From Nesterenkonia halophila (GTDB taxonomy: Bacteria > Actinomycetota > Actinomycetes > Actinomycetales > Micrococcaceae), in the NCBI RefSeq assembly GCF_009467795.1, contig NZ_WIAX01000012.1:62001-126000 (forward strand): a stretch of 64,000 bases of DNA, read 5' to 3'. A model generated the notes under the pieces. It was not told where the DNA came from, searched no databases, and worked only from the letters and a program-made list of their open reading frames with translations. Made by a program: the position numbers and the translations under genes. This document shows positions 19,217 through 29,692 of this stretch, piece after piece; the stretch's first letter is position 1, and each line of letters opens with the position of its first letter.

Positions 19217-20940
19217 CAGATGCCTTCCTTGTCTTTCTGATCGGCCGGGCCGAACACCGCGCCGGCCGGGGACCGCTCACTGTGCCGGTCGGAGAGCTCC
19301 GGGTGGTGCAGGTCCAGGGCCGGGCGCTCCGAGCGGATGCGCGGCAGCGAGTAGAAGTTGTGGCGCGGCGGCGGGCAGGAGGTCGCCCACTCGAGCGAGG
19401 CGCCGAAGCCCCAGGGGTCGTCGACGAGGACCTTCTTGCCCTTCCGGTGCGTGACCCAGACGTTCCAGAAGAACGGGATCAGCGAGGCGCCCAGGATCAT
19501 GGCGAAGACCGAGGAGAACTGATTCATCGCGGTGAACCCGTCCTCGGGCATGTAGTCGGCGTAGCGCCGCGGCATGCCCATCACGCCGAGCCAGTGCTGG
19601 ATCATGAAGGTGCCGTGGAAGCCGACGAAGAGCATCCAGAAGTTGATCTTGCCGAGCCGCTCGTTGAGCATCTTGCCCGTCCACTTCGGCCACCAGAAGT
19701 AGAAGCCGGCGAACATCGCGAAGACCACGGTGCCGAAGACCACGTAGTGGAAGTGGGCGACGACGAAGTAGCTGTCCGAGAGGTGGAAGTCCAGCGGCGG
19801 GGCGGCGAGGATGATACCGGTCAGTCCGCCGAACAGGAAGGTCACCAGGAAGCCGAGGCTCCACAGCATCGGCGTCTCGAAGGTGATCGAGCCGCGCCAC
19901 ATGGTGCCGATCCAGTTGAAGAACTTCACGCCGGTCGGCACGGCGATGAGCATCGTCATCAGGGCGAAGAAGGGCAGCATGACCGCACCGGTGACGTACA
20001 TGTGGTGGGCCCACACCGTCACCGAGAGGGCGGCGATGCTGATGGTCGCGTAGACCAGACCCTTGTAGCCGAAGATCGGCTTGCGGCTGAACACCGGCAG
20101 GATCTCGGAGATGATGCCGAAGAACGGCAGCGCGATGATGTAGACCTCAGGGTGTCCGAAGAACCAGAAGAGGTGCTGCCACAGGATGGCCCCGCCGGAC
20201 TCCGGGTCGAAGATGTGGCCGCCGAAGCGCCGGTCCAGGCCCAGGCCGAACAGCGCCGCGGCCAGCGGCGGGAAGGCCATCAGGATCAGGATCGCGGTGA
20301 TCAGCGTGTTCCAGGTGAAGATCGGCATGCGCCACATGGTCATGCCCGGCGCACGCATCGAGATGATCGTGGTGATGAAGTTGACGCCGCCCATGATCGT
20401 CCCGAAGCCGGAGAGCGCCAGGCCGAAGACCCACAGGTCTCCGCCCACTCCCGGCGAATACGTGGTGTCGGCCAGCGGCGCATAGGCGAACCAGCCGAAG
20501 GACGCCGCGCCCTGCGGGGTCAGGAAGCCCGCGACGGCGATCAGCGAGCCGAACAGGAAGAACCAGAAGGCCAGCGCGTTCAGCCGCGGGAAGGAGACGT
20601 CGGGGGCGCCGATCTGCAGCGGCATCACCACATTGGCGAAGCCGGCGAACAGCGGCGTCGCGAACATCAGCAGCATCACCGTGCCGTGCATGGTGAACAG
20701 CTGGTTGTACTGCTCCTTCGTCTCCAGCAGCTGCATGCCCGGCTCGAAGAGCTCGGCGCGGATCAGCAGCGCCATGACGCCGCCGATGCAGAAGAAGAGG
20801 AAGGAGGCGATCAGGTACATGTACCCGATGATCTTGTGGTCCGTCGTCGACAGCCAGCTGACGACGATCTGACCCTTGGAGCGCGGGACGACCGGCGCGA
20901 TCTCGCGCGCGTCGTCGGCGCTGTATTCGTAGGTCGCCAC
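19216..20940 (-). CDS. ctaD: Cytochrome c oxidase subunit I
   Basis: Catalytic subunit of the aa3 oxidase with heme a and the heme a3-CuB site. Visible ligands: CuB region GHPEVYI with the His-Tyr pair, HH in WAHHMYVTG, and HFHYVVFG for the hemes. Twelve hydrophobic helices in 574 residues. The K-channel/crosslink Tyr in HPEVY and a Glu in this helix mark an A-type oxidase. The GTG at 20940 has GAGGGGGA upstream and lies two bases after the ctaC stop. Confidence 0.97.
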   Translation of the reverse strand: MATYEYSADDAREIAPVVPRSKGQIVVSWLSTTDHKIIGYMYLIASFLFFCIGGVMALLIRAELFEPGMQLLETKEQYNQLFTMHGTVMLLMFATPLFAGFANVVMPLQIGAPDVSFPRLNALAFWFFLFGSLIAVAGFLTPQGAASFGWFAYAPLADTTYSPGVGGDLWVFGLALSGFGTIMGGVNFITTIISMRAPGMTMWRMPIFTWNTLITAILILMAFPPLAAALFGLGLDRRFGGHIFDPESGGAILWQHLFWFFGHPEVYIIALPFFGIISEILPVFSRKPIFGYKGLVYATISIAALSVTVWAHHMYVTGAVMLPFFALMTMLIAVPTGVKFFNWIGTMWRGSITFETPMLWSLGFLVTFLFGGLTGIILAAPPLDFHLSDSYFVVAHFHYVVFGTVVFAMFAGFYFWWPKWTGKMLNERLGKINFWMLFVGFHGTFMIQHWLGVMGMPRRYADYMPEDGFTAMNQFSSVFAMILGASLIPFFWNVWVTHRKGKKVLVDDPWGFGASLEWATSCPPPRHNFYSLPRIRSERPALDLHHPELSDRHSERSPAGAVFGPADQKDKEGI

Positions 20941-20942
20941 GC

Positions 20943-21812
20943 TCAGTCCCCCTCGGTCGCGGTCACGTCGTCGTGACGGTTGGTGTTGCGATCGTACTCG
21001 TCGCCGAGGTGGCCCTCGGGCAGGGTCTCGAGGTACTCGCGGAACTCGTCCTCCTCGACGACCTCCACGTTGAACAGCATCTCCGAGTGGTACTCGCCGC
21101 AGAGCTCGGCGCACTTGCCGTCGAAGCTGCCGACCTCCTGCGGGGTCAGGTGGATCTCATTGGTGCGGCCGGGCACCATGTCCCGCTTCTGCAGGAACGC
21201 CGGGATCCAGAACGAGTGGACGACGTCGCGGGAGTTCAGCTGGAACTCCACCGGCTCGTCGACCGGCAGGTAGAGCGTGGGCAGGTCCTCCTGCGCGCCC
21301 GACTCGCCGTCGAGCTGGCCCTGGACGCCGACCGAGTAGCGCTGCTCGCCGTCGTACTCATAGTTGAAGTCCCAGGACCACTGCTTGCCGCGGACGTCGA
21401 CGACGAGCGAGGGCTCCTCCTCGTCCGAGTCGACCGAGCGCTGCACCTGGTCGGTGTAGAAGAAGAGCACCCCGACCATGACCAGCGGCACGATCGTGTA
21501 CATGATCTCCAGCGGGATGTTGTACGCCAGCTGGCGGGGGTAGCCGGAATCGCCCTTGCGGCGACGATAGGCCACCATGCACCACAGCATGAGGCCCCAG
21601 GTCAGCAGACCCACCGCCAGAGCGGCAATCCAGGAGTTGACCCACAGATCAGTCAGTTCAGCAGTATTGCTGGTGGTCTCCCGGCTTCCGGGCAGCCAGC
21701 CGCGCTGGACCTGCTCCGAACAGCCCGTCAGCACCAGTGCCGCCGCGCTGGCCAGTGCGATGCCCTTCACTGCGCGCTGGCCTCGGCTGCCGGTTCGTCT
21801 CTCCGAACTCAC
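20943..21812 (-). CDS. ctaC: Cytochrome c oxidase subunit II, lipoprotein with CuA
   Basis: Takes electrons from cytochrome cc into the oxidase. It has a signal peptide ending in the lipobox LVLTGC, so it is probably lipid-anchored. Two membrane helices follow ([19 protein letters not shown] and the [15 protein letters not shown] region). The cupredoxin domain carries the CuA ligands in HSFW and [12 protein letters not shown]. The GTG at 21812 (VSSERRTGS, 289 aa) has a GAGGAAGAGGAAGG ribosome region. First gene of ctaC-ctaD-ctaF, with an unusual operator-like dyad about 160 bases upstream. Confidence 0.96.
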   Translation of the reverse strand: MSSERRTGSRGQRAVKGIALASAAALVLTGCSEQVQRGWLPGSRETTSNTAELTDLWVNSWIAALAVGLLTWGLMLWCMVAYRRRKGDSGYPRQLAYNIPLEIMYTIVPLVMVGVLFFYTDQVQRSVDSDEEEPSLVVDVRGKQWSWDFNYEYDGEQRYSVGVQGQLDGESGAQEDLPTLYLPVDEPVEFQLNSRDVVHSFWIPAFLQKRDMVPGRTNEIHLTPQEVGSFDGKCAELCGEYHSEMLFNVEVVEEDEFREYLETLPEGHLGDEYDRNTNRHDDVTATEGD

Positions 21813-21968
21813 AGACGGCCCTTCCTCTTCCTCGGTGTGCGAACGTGCTCGACACGTGATGGGGCCGCCCCTCCCCCGCCTCGGCGGGGCAGGGCCGTCG
21901 ACCCGGGCGGGTGCTCGGCAGCACCCGGCGAGCCGCGGCACGGAACGACCTTGGACGCTTCGACCACA

Positions 21969-21974
21969 AGATTA
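21969..21974 (-). promoter_or_regulatory. Candidate -10 box of ctaC-ctaD-ctaF
   Basis: TAATCT on the minus strand partly overlaps the TACTAC half-site of the adjacent dyad. It would give a leader of about 150 bases. Confidence 0.4.
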
Positions 21975-21989
21975 CTACCAACTGTAGTA
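21973..21989. promoter_or_regulatory. Perfect dyad TACTAC-N5-GTAGTA upstream of ctaC
   Basis: TACTAC-CAACT-GTAGTA is a 17-bp dyad in an AT-rich pocket of otherwise GC-rich DNA, over the probable core promoter of ctaC. BlaI/MecI-family repressors are known to bind TAC...GTA-type dyads; assignment to that family is inference. Confidence 0.55.
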
Positions 21990-22129
21990 GTTCGCCGCCC
22001 CCGGCGGTCCGCTGTGACACGGTGTGATCCGCGGAGGAGCCCGGGTGACCTGGATCGACGGCGGCCGCCTCGGGCGCCGACGTCACCCGACCGCCGCGCC
22101 GCGGCGCGGCGGGACAGGGGCCGGACGCA

Positions 22130-22188
22130 CTGAGGCTCCGCCCGTCCGGCGCGCCACCTCGGTGACGGCCGGTCGGACGGAGCCTCAG
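22130..22188 (-). terminator. Terminator of the ErpA-like gene
   Basis: Arms of 21 bases (22130-22150 and 22168-22188) begin CTGAGGCTCCG and pair with two mismatches around a 17-base loop. It lies 58 bases downstream of the stop codon. Confidence 0.75.
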
Positions 22189-22245
22189 CAGCGTGCGGAT
22201 GTGGGAAGGATCTCCCGCCCGCTCCCTCCGCAGATCAGCGGATGA

Positions 22246-22629
22246 TCAGTGGAACGAATCGCCGCAGGCGCAGGAGCCTCCGGCGTTGGGGTTGTCGATC
22301 GTGAAGCCCTGCTTGGAGATCGAGTCCTCGAAGTCGATGGTCGCGCCCTCGAGGTAGGGGGTGCTCATCTTGTCGACGATGACCTCCACCCCCTGGAAGG
22401 AACGCAGCGCGTCGCCGTCGAGCACCCGCTCGTCGAAGTACAGCTGGTAGATCAGGCCCGAGCAGCCGCCGGGCTGCACGGCGACGCGCAGGCGCAGGTC
22501 CTGGCGGCCCTCCTGCTCCAGCAGCGAGCCGACCTTCTCGGCGGCCGCGTCGGTCAGCTCGACCTGGTGGACGGGGCGGCCCTCGACCGCGCCGGGGGTC
22601 TCTGCAACTTCCTGGGTGGGCGTGCTCAT
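22246..22629 (-). CDS. erpA: HesB/IscA-type iron-sulfur insertion protein (ErpA-like)
   Basis: A-type carrier that delivers Fe-S clusters to target enzymes. The 127-residue protein has the three conserved Cys: GGCSGLIYQL and the C-terminal GGSCACGDSFH. The preceding segment SKQGFTIDNPNAGG is typical of the family. The ATG at 22629 (MSTPTQEVAETPG) has AGAGAGG at a suitable spacing; a GTG at 22638 is less likely. The gene lies next to the oxidase operon, as in other actinobacteria. ErpA versus IscA cannot be separated from sequence alone. Confidence 0.9.
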   Translation of the reverse strand: MSTPTQEVAETPGAVEGRPVHQVELTDAAAEKVGSLLEQEGRQDLRLRVAVQPGGCSGLIYQLYFDERVLDGDALRSFQGVEVIVDKMSTPYLEGATIDFEDSISKQGFTIDNPNAGGSCACGDSFH

Positions 22630-22656
22630 CGCGTGCACCTCTCTCGTGAGGAACGT

Positions 22657-22731
22657 CAGTGCTGGTCATGCCGATCGGCCCCGGCCCTCGCCGGAGCCCG
22701 GCGATCGGCGCAGCACTGGTCAGTGCTGGTC
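22657..22731 (-). promoter_or_regulatory. Nested inverted and direct repeats upstream of erpA
   Basis: CAGTGCTGGTC occurs at 22657-22667 and 22721-22731, with the inverted copy CAGCACTG at 22711-22718. Inside, GCCGATCG (22670-22677) pairs with CGATCGGC (22702-22709). Two mutually exclusive hairpins are possible: long 22657/22718, and short 22711/22728. Confidence 0.5.
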
Positions 22732-22848
22732 CGGACGATGCGGACGGACGGATCGACCGGGAGAGGCCGGACCGCCCGAGGCGTCGGACACCTCGCATGC
22801 CCGTCCTCTTCACCGTACCAACCCGACGGCGCCCCGGTTCATTCCCGC

Positions 22849-22854
22849 TACACT
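22849..22854 (+). promoter_or_regulatory. Candidate -10 box of the DUF3043 gene (leaderless)
   Basis: TACACT, exactly six bases before the GTG start. No Shine-Dalgarno. Confidence 0.5.
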
Positions 22855-22860
22855 GGCGGG

Positions 22861-23493
22861 GTGTTCAGACGACAGAAGACGCAGACCGACCAGCATGCCC
22901 GGGACCGCGACGCCGACGCCGCCGGTCACGACGCCGCGCCGGCCGACGACGGCGCCGACGCGCCCCGGAAGCCCCAACCCAAGGGCCACCCGACCCCGAA
23001 GCGCCGCGACCAGGTGGCGGCGCGGAAGCAGCCGCTCGTCGCCGGCAGCCGCGCGGAGAAGCAGGCGGCCAAGCAGGCCCAGCGCGAGAAGATGCGCGAG
23101 CTGCGCGCCAAGCAGCGCGAGGCGATGGAGACCGGCGACGAGCGCTATCTGCCCGAGCGCGACCGCGGGGCCCAGCGCCGCTTCGTGCGCGACTGGGTCG
23201 ACGCGCGCACCGGCATCGCCGAGTGGATGCTCGTCGTGGTGATCGTCTTCCTGTTCATCTCGCTGATCGTCGCCGAGCAGCTGCGCATGCTGATGTCCGG
23301 CGTGCTCTGGGCGATGGTGCTGGTGGTCCTCGTCGAGGCCTTCTTCGTCGCCCGCGCCGCACGCCGCCGCGTGGCGGAGAAGTTCGGGGAGCCCGAGCGC
23401 GGCATCCGCTTCTACGCGATCATGCGCACGCTGCAGATCCGCCGGCTGCGCCTGCCGAAGCCGCAGGTCAAGCGCGGCGAGCACCCGAGCTGA
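22861..23493 (+). CDS. DUF3043 membrane protein
   Basis: A 210-residue actinobacterial protein of unknown function. The N-terminal ~100 residues are charged and helical ([19 protein letters not shown], then Lys/Gln/Glu-rich). Two hydrophobic segments (around 122-142 and 148-168) follow, then a basic C-terminal region. PKRR near the start and [18 protein letters not shown] before the first helix match the family pattern as I know it. The last 26 bases overlap the convergent pyrD 3' end. The GTG at 22861 follows a -10-like box by six bases. Confidence 0.85.
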   Translation: MFRRQKTQTDQHARDRDADAAGHDAAPADDGADAPRKPQPKGHPTPKRRDQVAARKQPLVAGSRAEKQAAKQAQREKMRELRAKQREAMETGDERYLPERDRGAQRRFVRDWVDARTGIAEWMLVVVIVFLFISLIVAEQLRMLMSGVLWAMVLVVLVEAFFVARAARRRVAEKFGEPERGIRFYAIMRTLQIRRLRLPKPQVKRGEHPS

Positions 23494-24622
23494 CGCGCCG
23501 GGCGGCCAGCCCGCGGTTGATCCTCCGGACCCACAGCGGCCCCTCGTAGATGAAGGCGCTGTAGCCCTGCACCAGGTCTGCGCCCAGCTGCAGACGACGG
23601 TCGACGTCGGCGGCGTCGACCACGCCGCCGACGGAGATCACGGCGGCCTGCGCCGGCAGCCGCCGACGCAGGCGGACCAGCACCTCCTCGGCGCGGGCGG
23701 CCAGCACCGGACCGCTCAGCCCGCCTGCGCCGGCGTCCTCCACCTGCGCGGCGGAGGTGTGCAGCCCGTCGCGGGAGATCGTGGTGTTGGTGGCGATCAC
23801 GCCGTCGAGCCCCAGGTCCGCGACCAGATCCGCCACGGCGTCGACGTCGGCGTCGGCGAGGTCGGGGGCGATCTTCACCAGCAGCGGCGCCCGGGCCCCG
23901 GCCGCTTCCTCCGTTGCCGCGTCGGCGGCCTCGCGCACCGCCTGCAGCAGCGGCCGCAGCGACTCGATGTCCTGCAGCTGCCGCAGACCCGGGGTGTTGG
24001 GCGAGGAGACGTTGACGACCAGGTAGTCCGCCCAGGGCGCGAGCTGGCGCGCGGAGAATCGGTAGTCCTCCACCGCCTCCTCCAGCGGCGTGGCCTTGGT
24101 CTTGCCGATGTTCACTCCGATGACCGGCACATGGCGTCCGGCCGCGCGCAGCCGCTCGGCGCGCCGGCGCATCGCCTGCAGCCGGCTCCGCACCTCGACC
24201 GCGCCGTCGTTGTTGAAGCCCATGCGGTTGATCAGCGCGCGATCGGCGACCAGCCGCGCCAACCGCGGTCGCGGGTTCCCCGGCTGGGCCTGGGCCGTGA
24301 CCGTGCCGATCTCGATGTGGCCGAAGCCCAGCGCCGCCAGCGGGAGCACCGCCGCGGCCCCCTTGTCGAAGCCGGCGGCCAGGCCGAAGGGAGAGGGCCA
24401 TTCGCGGCCCAGCGCCCGGGTCCGCAGACTCGGCGCGGGCCGGGTGAGCCGCGCGAGGGCGGCCGAGGCGCCGAGACGGTCCGCCAGCCGCAGCCCGGCG
24501 ACCACCAGCCGGTGGGCGTCCTCGGGATCCATCCGGGACAGGACGGTGCGGAAGAGCCGCGAATAGAGCGGAGCCGCGGAGCGGGCGTCCGCGCGGGAGG
24601 AGGTGGGGCGCGCTGTCGGCAT
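23468..24622 (-). CDS. pyrD: Dihydroorotate dehydrogenase, quinone type (class 2)
   Basis: Oxidises dihydroorotate to orotate with FMN and passes electrons to quinone at the membrane. Class 2 features: an N-terminal helical membrane-contact region ([19 protein letters not shown]), [12 protein letters not shown], the FMN segment [16 protein letters not shown], and catalytic Ser in [23 protein letters not shown] and [13 protein letters not shown] complete the barrel. 384 residues. The ATG is preceded by TAGGAT and six bases and no Shine-Dalgarno, so probably leaderless. Divergent from the hydrolase gene. Confidence 0.95.
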   Translation of the reverse strand: MPTARPTSSRADARSAAPLYSRLFRTVLSRMDPEDAHRLVVAGLRLADRLGASAALARLTRPAPSLRTRALGREWPSPFGLAAGFDKGAAAVLPLAALGFGHIEIGTVTAQAQPGNPRPRLARLVADRALINRMGFNNDGAVEVRSRLQAMRRRAERLRAAGRHVPVIGVNIGKTKATPLEEAVEDYRFSARQLAPWADYLVVNVSSPNTPGLRQLQDIESLRPLLQAVREAADAATEEAAGARAPLLVKIAPDLADADVDAVADLVADLGLDGVIATNTTISRDGLHTSAAQVEDAGAGGLSGPVLAARAEEVLVRLRRRLPAQAAVISVGGVVDAADVDRRLQLGADLVQGYSAFIYEGPLWVRRINRGLAARRVSSGARRA

Positions 24623-24628
24623 GGCACC

Positions 24629-24634
24629 ATCCTA
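24629..24634 (-). promoter_or_regulatory. Candidate -10 box of pyrD (leaderless)
   Basis: TAGGAT on the minus strand, six bases before the pyrD ATG. Confidence 0.5.
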
Positions 24635-24703
24635 AGCGTCCGCAGTGCCGGGGCCGTCGACACCGCCCCCGCGTCGTCCGGCATCCTCCGACGGGCGGCC
24701 CGA

Positions 24704-24709
24704 TAGCAT
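24704..24709 (+). promoter_or_regulatory. Candidate -10 box of the alpha/beta hydrolase gene (leaderless)
   Basis: TAGCAT, six bases before the ATG. With the pyrD box it forms a back-to-back pair of leaderless promoters within 94 bases. Confidence 0.5.
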
Positions 24710-24715
24710 GCCGTC

Positions 24716-25864
24716 ATGGACGTCTCCGCCGACGACCCCTGCCGCCGCGCCGCGGCCTCCGCGCTCGACGACGCCCTGCTCGACGACACCCCGCCGGGCG
24801 CGTGGGTCTCCGACGTGCTGGACGGCTGCTCCCGCCGGACGCTGCCGCTGGCCGACGACGGCGCCGGTCCGGCCGCGGCCACGCTGGTGCGGCTGGACGA
24901 GGAGCCGGGCCGCGCTCCGGGTTCCCGGCACGACGCCGCCGCCGTGGCCGCCGCCCCGGTGCTGCACGTGCACGGCTGGTCGGACTACTTCTACAACCTG
25001 CCCCTGGCCCGCCGGCTCAGTGCGGCGGGACGGCGCTTCTACGCCCTGGACCTGCGGCGCTACGGCCGCAGCCTGCGCCCCTGGCAGACCCCGGGTTACG
25101 TCGACGACCTGGCCCGGTACGACGAGGAGCTCGACGCGGCGCTGGCGATCATCGCCGAGGAGAACCCCGGGGCTCCGACACCGGTGATCCACGCGCACTC
25201 CACCGGCGGGCTCGTCGTCGCACTGTGGAGCCACCGGCACCCCGGCCGCACCTCGGCCCTGGTGCTCAACAGCCCCTGGCTGGAGATGCCCGGCGACGCC
25301 CCGGCGCGCACCGCGGTCGAGGCGCTGGCGGCCCCGCTGACCCGTCTGGATCCCGACCGGCCGCTCTCGCTCCCCCGGCTGGACCACTATTGGCGCTCGC
25401 TCTCCGTCGAGGCGCGCGGCGAATGGCGGCTGCATCCGCGCTGGCGCCCGCGGAAGTCGTTCCCGATGGCGCCGGGGTGGATGCGCGCCGTCGTCGCCGG
25501 ACACCGGGCGGTGGCCGCGGGCCTGGACATCACCGTGCCGGTGCTGGTCCTGCTCTCCGAGAAGACCCGCTACCAGCGACGCTGGAGCGAGGAGCTGACC
25601 ACCTCCGACGCCGTGCTCGACGTCGAGGTGCTGGCCCGCCGCGCCGTCCGGCTCGGTCCGCAGGTCACCGTGACGCGGATCGAGGGGGCGCTGCACGACG
25701 TCTTCGCCTCGCGGGCGCCGGTCCGCCGGACGGCGCTGGACGCGATGCTGCGCTGGCTGAGCGCCTACGGCCCGGAGGCGCCGGCGCCAGCGGCGCCGCC
25801 GGAGGACGCCGACGTCCCCTGTGTCGACTCCCCCTCCTGCGGCGAGGAGGCCCCGGGCACCTGA
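24716..25864 (+). CDS. Alpha/beta hydrolase (lysophospholipase-like)
   Basis: A 382-residue serine hydrolase. Oxyanion segment [11 protein letters not shown] near residues 83-93; nucleophile elbow HAHSTGGLV (Ser ~161); a likely acid in the [12 protein letters not shown] region; a likely catalytic His in [10 protein letters not shown]. The order fits the Hydrolase_4 (monoacylglycerol lipase/lysophospholipase) family. No signal peptide, so probably cytosolic; the natural substrate is unknown. The final 100 bases overlap antisense to uppS, and the tail there is Pro/Ala-rich, so the protein may have been extended by loss of an earlier stop. Confidence 0.85.
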   Translation: MDVSADDPCRRAAASALDDALLDDTPPGAWVSDVLDGCSRRTLPLADDGAGPAAATLVRLDEEPGRAPGSRHDAAAVAAAPVLHVHGWSDYFYNLPLARRLSAAGRRFYALDLRRYGRSLRPWQTPGYVDDLARYDEELDAALAIIAEENPGAPTPVIHAHSTGGLVVALWSHRHPGRTSALVLNSPWLEMPGDAPARTAVEALAAPLTRLDPDRPLSLPRLDHYWRSLSVEARGEWRLHPRWRPRKSFPMAPGWMRAVVAGHRAVAAGLDITVPVLVLLSEKTRYQRRWSEELTTSDAVLDVEVLARRAVRLGPQVTVTRIEGALHDVFASRAPVRRTALDAMLRWLSAYGPEAPAPAAPPEDADVPCVDSPSCGEEAPGT

Positions 25865-26646
25865 TCCACGGCGCCGCCGTAGCGGCGGTCGCGGCGGGCG
25901 TAGATGTCCAGCGCGCGCCACAGCGTGGTGCGATCGACGTCCGGCCAGAGCACGTCGAGGAAGACCATCTCGGCGTAGGCCGACTGCCAGAGCAGGAAGT
26001 TGGAGATCCGCTGCTCGCCAGAGCTGCGCAGGAAGAGGTCGACGTCGGGCAGGTCGGGCTCGTCGAGATGCGCGGCCAGCGTGGACTCGCGGATCCGCTC
26101 GGGGTCCAGCCGGCCGTCGGCGGCCTTGCGGGCGATCTCCCGGGCCGCGTCGGTGATCTCGGCCCGGCCGCCGTAGTTGACGCACATCGTCAGCGTGCAG
26201 CGGTCGTTGTCCTTGGTCAGCTCCTCGGCCGCCTCGAGCTCGCGGATCACCGACTTCCACAGCCGCGGGCGCCGGCCGTTCCAGCGCACGCGCACTCCCC
26301 AGGAGTGCAGCACCTGGGCCTGGTGCCGGATCACGTCCCGCGAATAGCCCATCAGGAAGCGGACCTCCTGCGGAGAGCGCTTCCAGTTCTCGGTGGAGAA
26401 GCCGAAGACGCTGACATGCGACACACCGGCCTCCACAGCGCCGGCGATCACCTCCATCAGCGCCTGCTCGCCGGCCCGGTGGCCCTCGGTCCGCGGCAGT
26501 CCGCGCTGGTTTGCCCAGCGGCCGTTGCCGTCCATGACGATCGCGACGTGGCCGGGGATCAGCTCGGCGGGGAGCCGCGGCGGCGTCGCGCCGTCGGCGT
26601 GCGGCCACGGGTCCGCATAGCTGCGGACGGTCGAGGATGATGCCAT
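25765..26646 (-). CDS. uppS: Isoprenyl diphosphate synthase (UppS family)
   Basis: cis-Prenyltransferase that makes polyprenyl diphosphate carriers for cell-wall synthesis. Motifs: MDGNGRWA with the catalytic Asp, [20 protein letters not shown], and [23 protein letters not shown]. About 293 residues with a low-complexity C-terminal tail. The ATG at 26646 ([10 protein letters not shown]) is favoured, with CATAAT seven bases upstream. In actinobacteria there are often two paralogues (Z- or E,Z-products); which one this is cannot be told here. Downstream of recO, as is common. Confidence 0.94.
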   Translation of the reverse strand: MASSSTVRSYADPWPHADGATPPRLPAELIPGHVAIVMDGNGRWANQRGLPRTEGHRAGEQALMEVIAGAVEAGVSHVSVFGFSTENWKRSPQEVRFLMGYSRDVIRHQAQVLHSWGVRVRWNGRRPRLWKSVIRELEAAEELTKDNDRCTLTMCVNYGGRAEITDAAREIARKAADGRLDPERIRESTLAAHLDEPDLPDVDLFLRSSGEQRISNFLLWQSAYAEMVFLDVLWPDVDRTTLWRALDIYARRDRRYGGAVDQVPGASSPQEGESTQGTSASSGGAAGAGASGP

Positions 26647-26653
26647 GGCGACC

Positions 26654-26659
26654 ATTATG
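26654..26659 (-). promoter_or_regulatory. Candidate -10 box of uppS (leaderless)
   Basis: CATAAT on the minus strand, seven bases before the uppS ATG. Confidence 0.5.
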
Positions 26660-26725
26660 GCGCGTGTCCGCGGCCGGCGGGCACAGCGACGCGTCAGCCC
26701 GGCGAGGCCCGAGCCCGCAGAGATC

Positions 26726-26776
26726 TTCAGCTCAGCGAGGTGTTCAGCCCAGCGAGGTGTTCAGCCCAGCGAGACG
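26726..26776. repeat. Three 17-bp tandem repeats at the recO 3' end
   Basis: Units 26726-26742, 26743-26759 and 26760-26776 (TTCAGCCCAGCGAGGTG and close variants). Unit 3 contains the last recO codons and stop, so the other two are copies of the recO 3' end. Confidence 0.85.
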
Positions 26777-27498
26777 AGCCGGCGCTCCAGATGGTGCTGC
26801 AGATGGGCGACGACGACCTCGCCGGCGTCGTGGCGGCTCGTCGCGTCGACGGCCCGGGTGCTCTCCCAGTCGCCGGCCTGCAGCGCCGCCAGCAGCTCGA
26901 CGACGGTCCGGGAGGTGCTCAGCGCCCCCGGGGCGCGGCAGTCGCCGCACAGCGGGCCGCCCCACGCCGGGTGGAAGCTCTCCTGCGGGCCGGGACGCCC
27001 GCAGGAGGCGCAGGCCTCCCAGGAGATCCCCCATCCGGCCAGGCCCATCGCCCGCAGCAGATGGGAGTGCAGCACCAGGTCCGGCGGATGCACCGAGCGG
27101 GCCAGCGCCGAGAGAGCCCCGTGGAGCAGGGCGAACTGCGCTGCGGTGCCGTCGGCGTCGGCGTCGGTGAGTCGCTCGGCCGCCTCGGCCATGATGGCCG
27201 CCGCCCGGTACTTGTCGTAGTCGGCGACGATCTGCGAGCCGTAGGTCCCGCGCGAGACGGCCTGGGTGATCAGGTCCAGGCTCCGGCCGTGGACGAGCTG
27301 CACGTCGGCGACCATGAAGGGTTCGAGGGTGGCGCCGAACTTCGACGACGTCCGCCGCACACCCTTGGCGACGGCGCGCACCAGCCCGTTGCCGCGGGTG
27401 AGCAGGGTGATGATGCGGTCTGCCTCGCCGAGCTGCTGGGTGCGCAGCACGACGGCGGCGTCCCGATAGCTGCGCGAGGCGAAGGTCGATCCGGACAC
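26761..27498 (-). CDS. recO: DNA repair protein RecO
   Basis: Mediator of RecA loading in the RecFOR pathway. N-terminal OB fold (RDAAVVLRTQQLGEADRIITLLTR), helical core, and a four-Cys zinc site CASCG...CGDC. 245 residues, normal length. The GTG at 27498 has no ribosome site but a TAGACT box six bases upstream, so probably leaderless. The stop lies in a 17-bp tandem repeat. Followed by uppS. Confidence 0.94.
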   Translation of the reverse strand: MSGSTFASRSYRDAAVVLRTQQLGEADRIITLLTRGNGLVRAVAKGVRRTSSKFGATLEPFMVADVQLVHGRSLDLITQAVSRGTYGSQIVADYDKYRAAAIMAEAAERLTDADADGTAAQFALLHGALSALARSVHPPDLVLHSHLLRAMGLAGWGISWEACASCGRPGPQESFHPAWGGPLCGDCRAPGALSTSRTVVELLAALQAGDWESTRAVDATSRHDAGEVVVAHLQHHLERRLVSLG

Positions 27499-27504
27499 CG
27501 CCCC

Positions 27505-27510
27505 AGTCTA
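27505..27510 (-). promoter_or_regulatory. Candidate -10 box of recO (leaderless)
   Basis: TAGACT on the minus strand, six bases before the recO GTG. Confidence 0.5.
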
Positions 27511-27556
27511 CTCCCGACTCCGCCCGCATCCGCCCGCCTCCCTCGCCCCGCTCCCC

Positions 27557-27596
27557 GTCCCGGAGGCCGCGCTGCGGCCGGCGCGGCCTCCGGGAC
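27557..27596 (-). terminator. Terminator of leuA
   Basis: A perfect 16-bp stem, GTCCCGGAGGCCGCGC and its complement, with an 8-base loop, 26 bases after the leuA stop. Confidence 0.8.
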
Positions 27597-27621
27597 GACG
27601 GAGCGCGCGGGGCGGAAGGGC

Positions 27622-29593
<1,972 letters not shown>

Positions 29594-29600
29594 GGCACAC

Positions 29601-29606
29601 AACGTA
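29601..29606 (-). promoter_or_regulatory. Candidate -10 box of the leuA leader transcript
   Basis: TACGTT on the minus strand, seven bases before the leader ORF GTG. Confidence 0.45.
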
Positions 29607-29692
29607 GCATGCCCTCGACGGCGGCGGCACATGCCGGCCGACGCGTCCAGAGTGTGGACCGCGTGCGACGATCGGCCGACGCCTCGGATCGT

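Larger units (their letters stand above)
21813..22245. other. Intergenic region between ctaC and the ErpA-like gene
   Basis: 433 bases. From right to left it holds the terminator of the ErpA-like gene, then about 140 bases of GC-rich sequence with no visible gene, the 17-bp dyad with a -10-like box, and the untranslated leader of ctaC. Confidence 0.7.

Noticed and set aside
24716-25864. Signs of a mobile element around the alpha/beta hydrolase
   Set aside because: No inverted terminal repeats, transposase or composition change. Neighbours are in the usual order for core genes.
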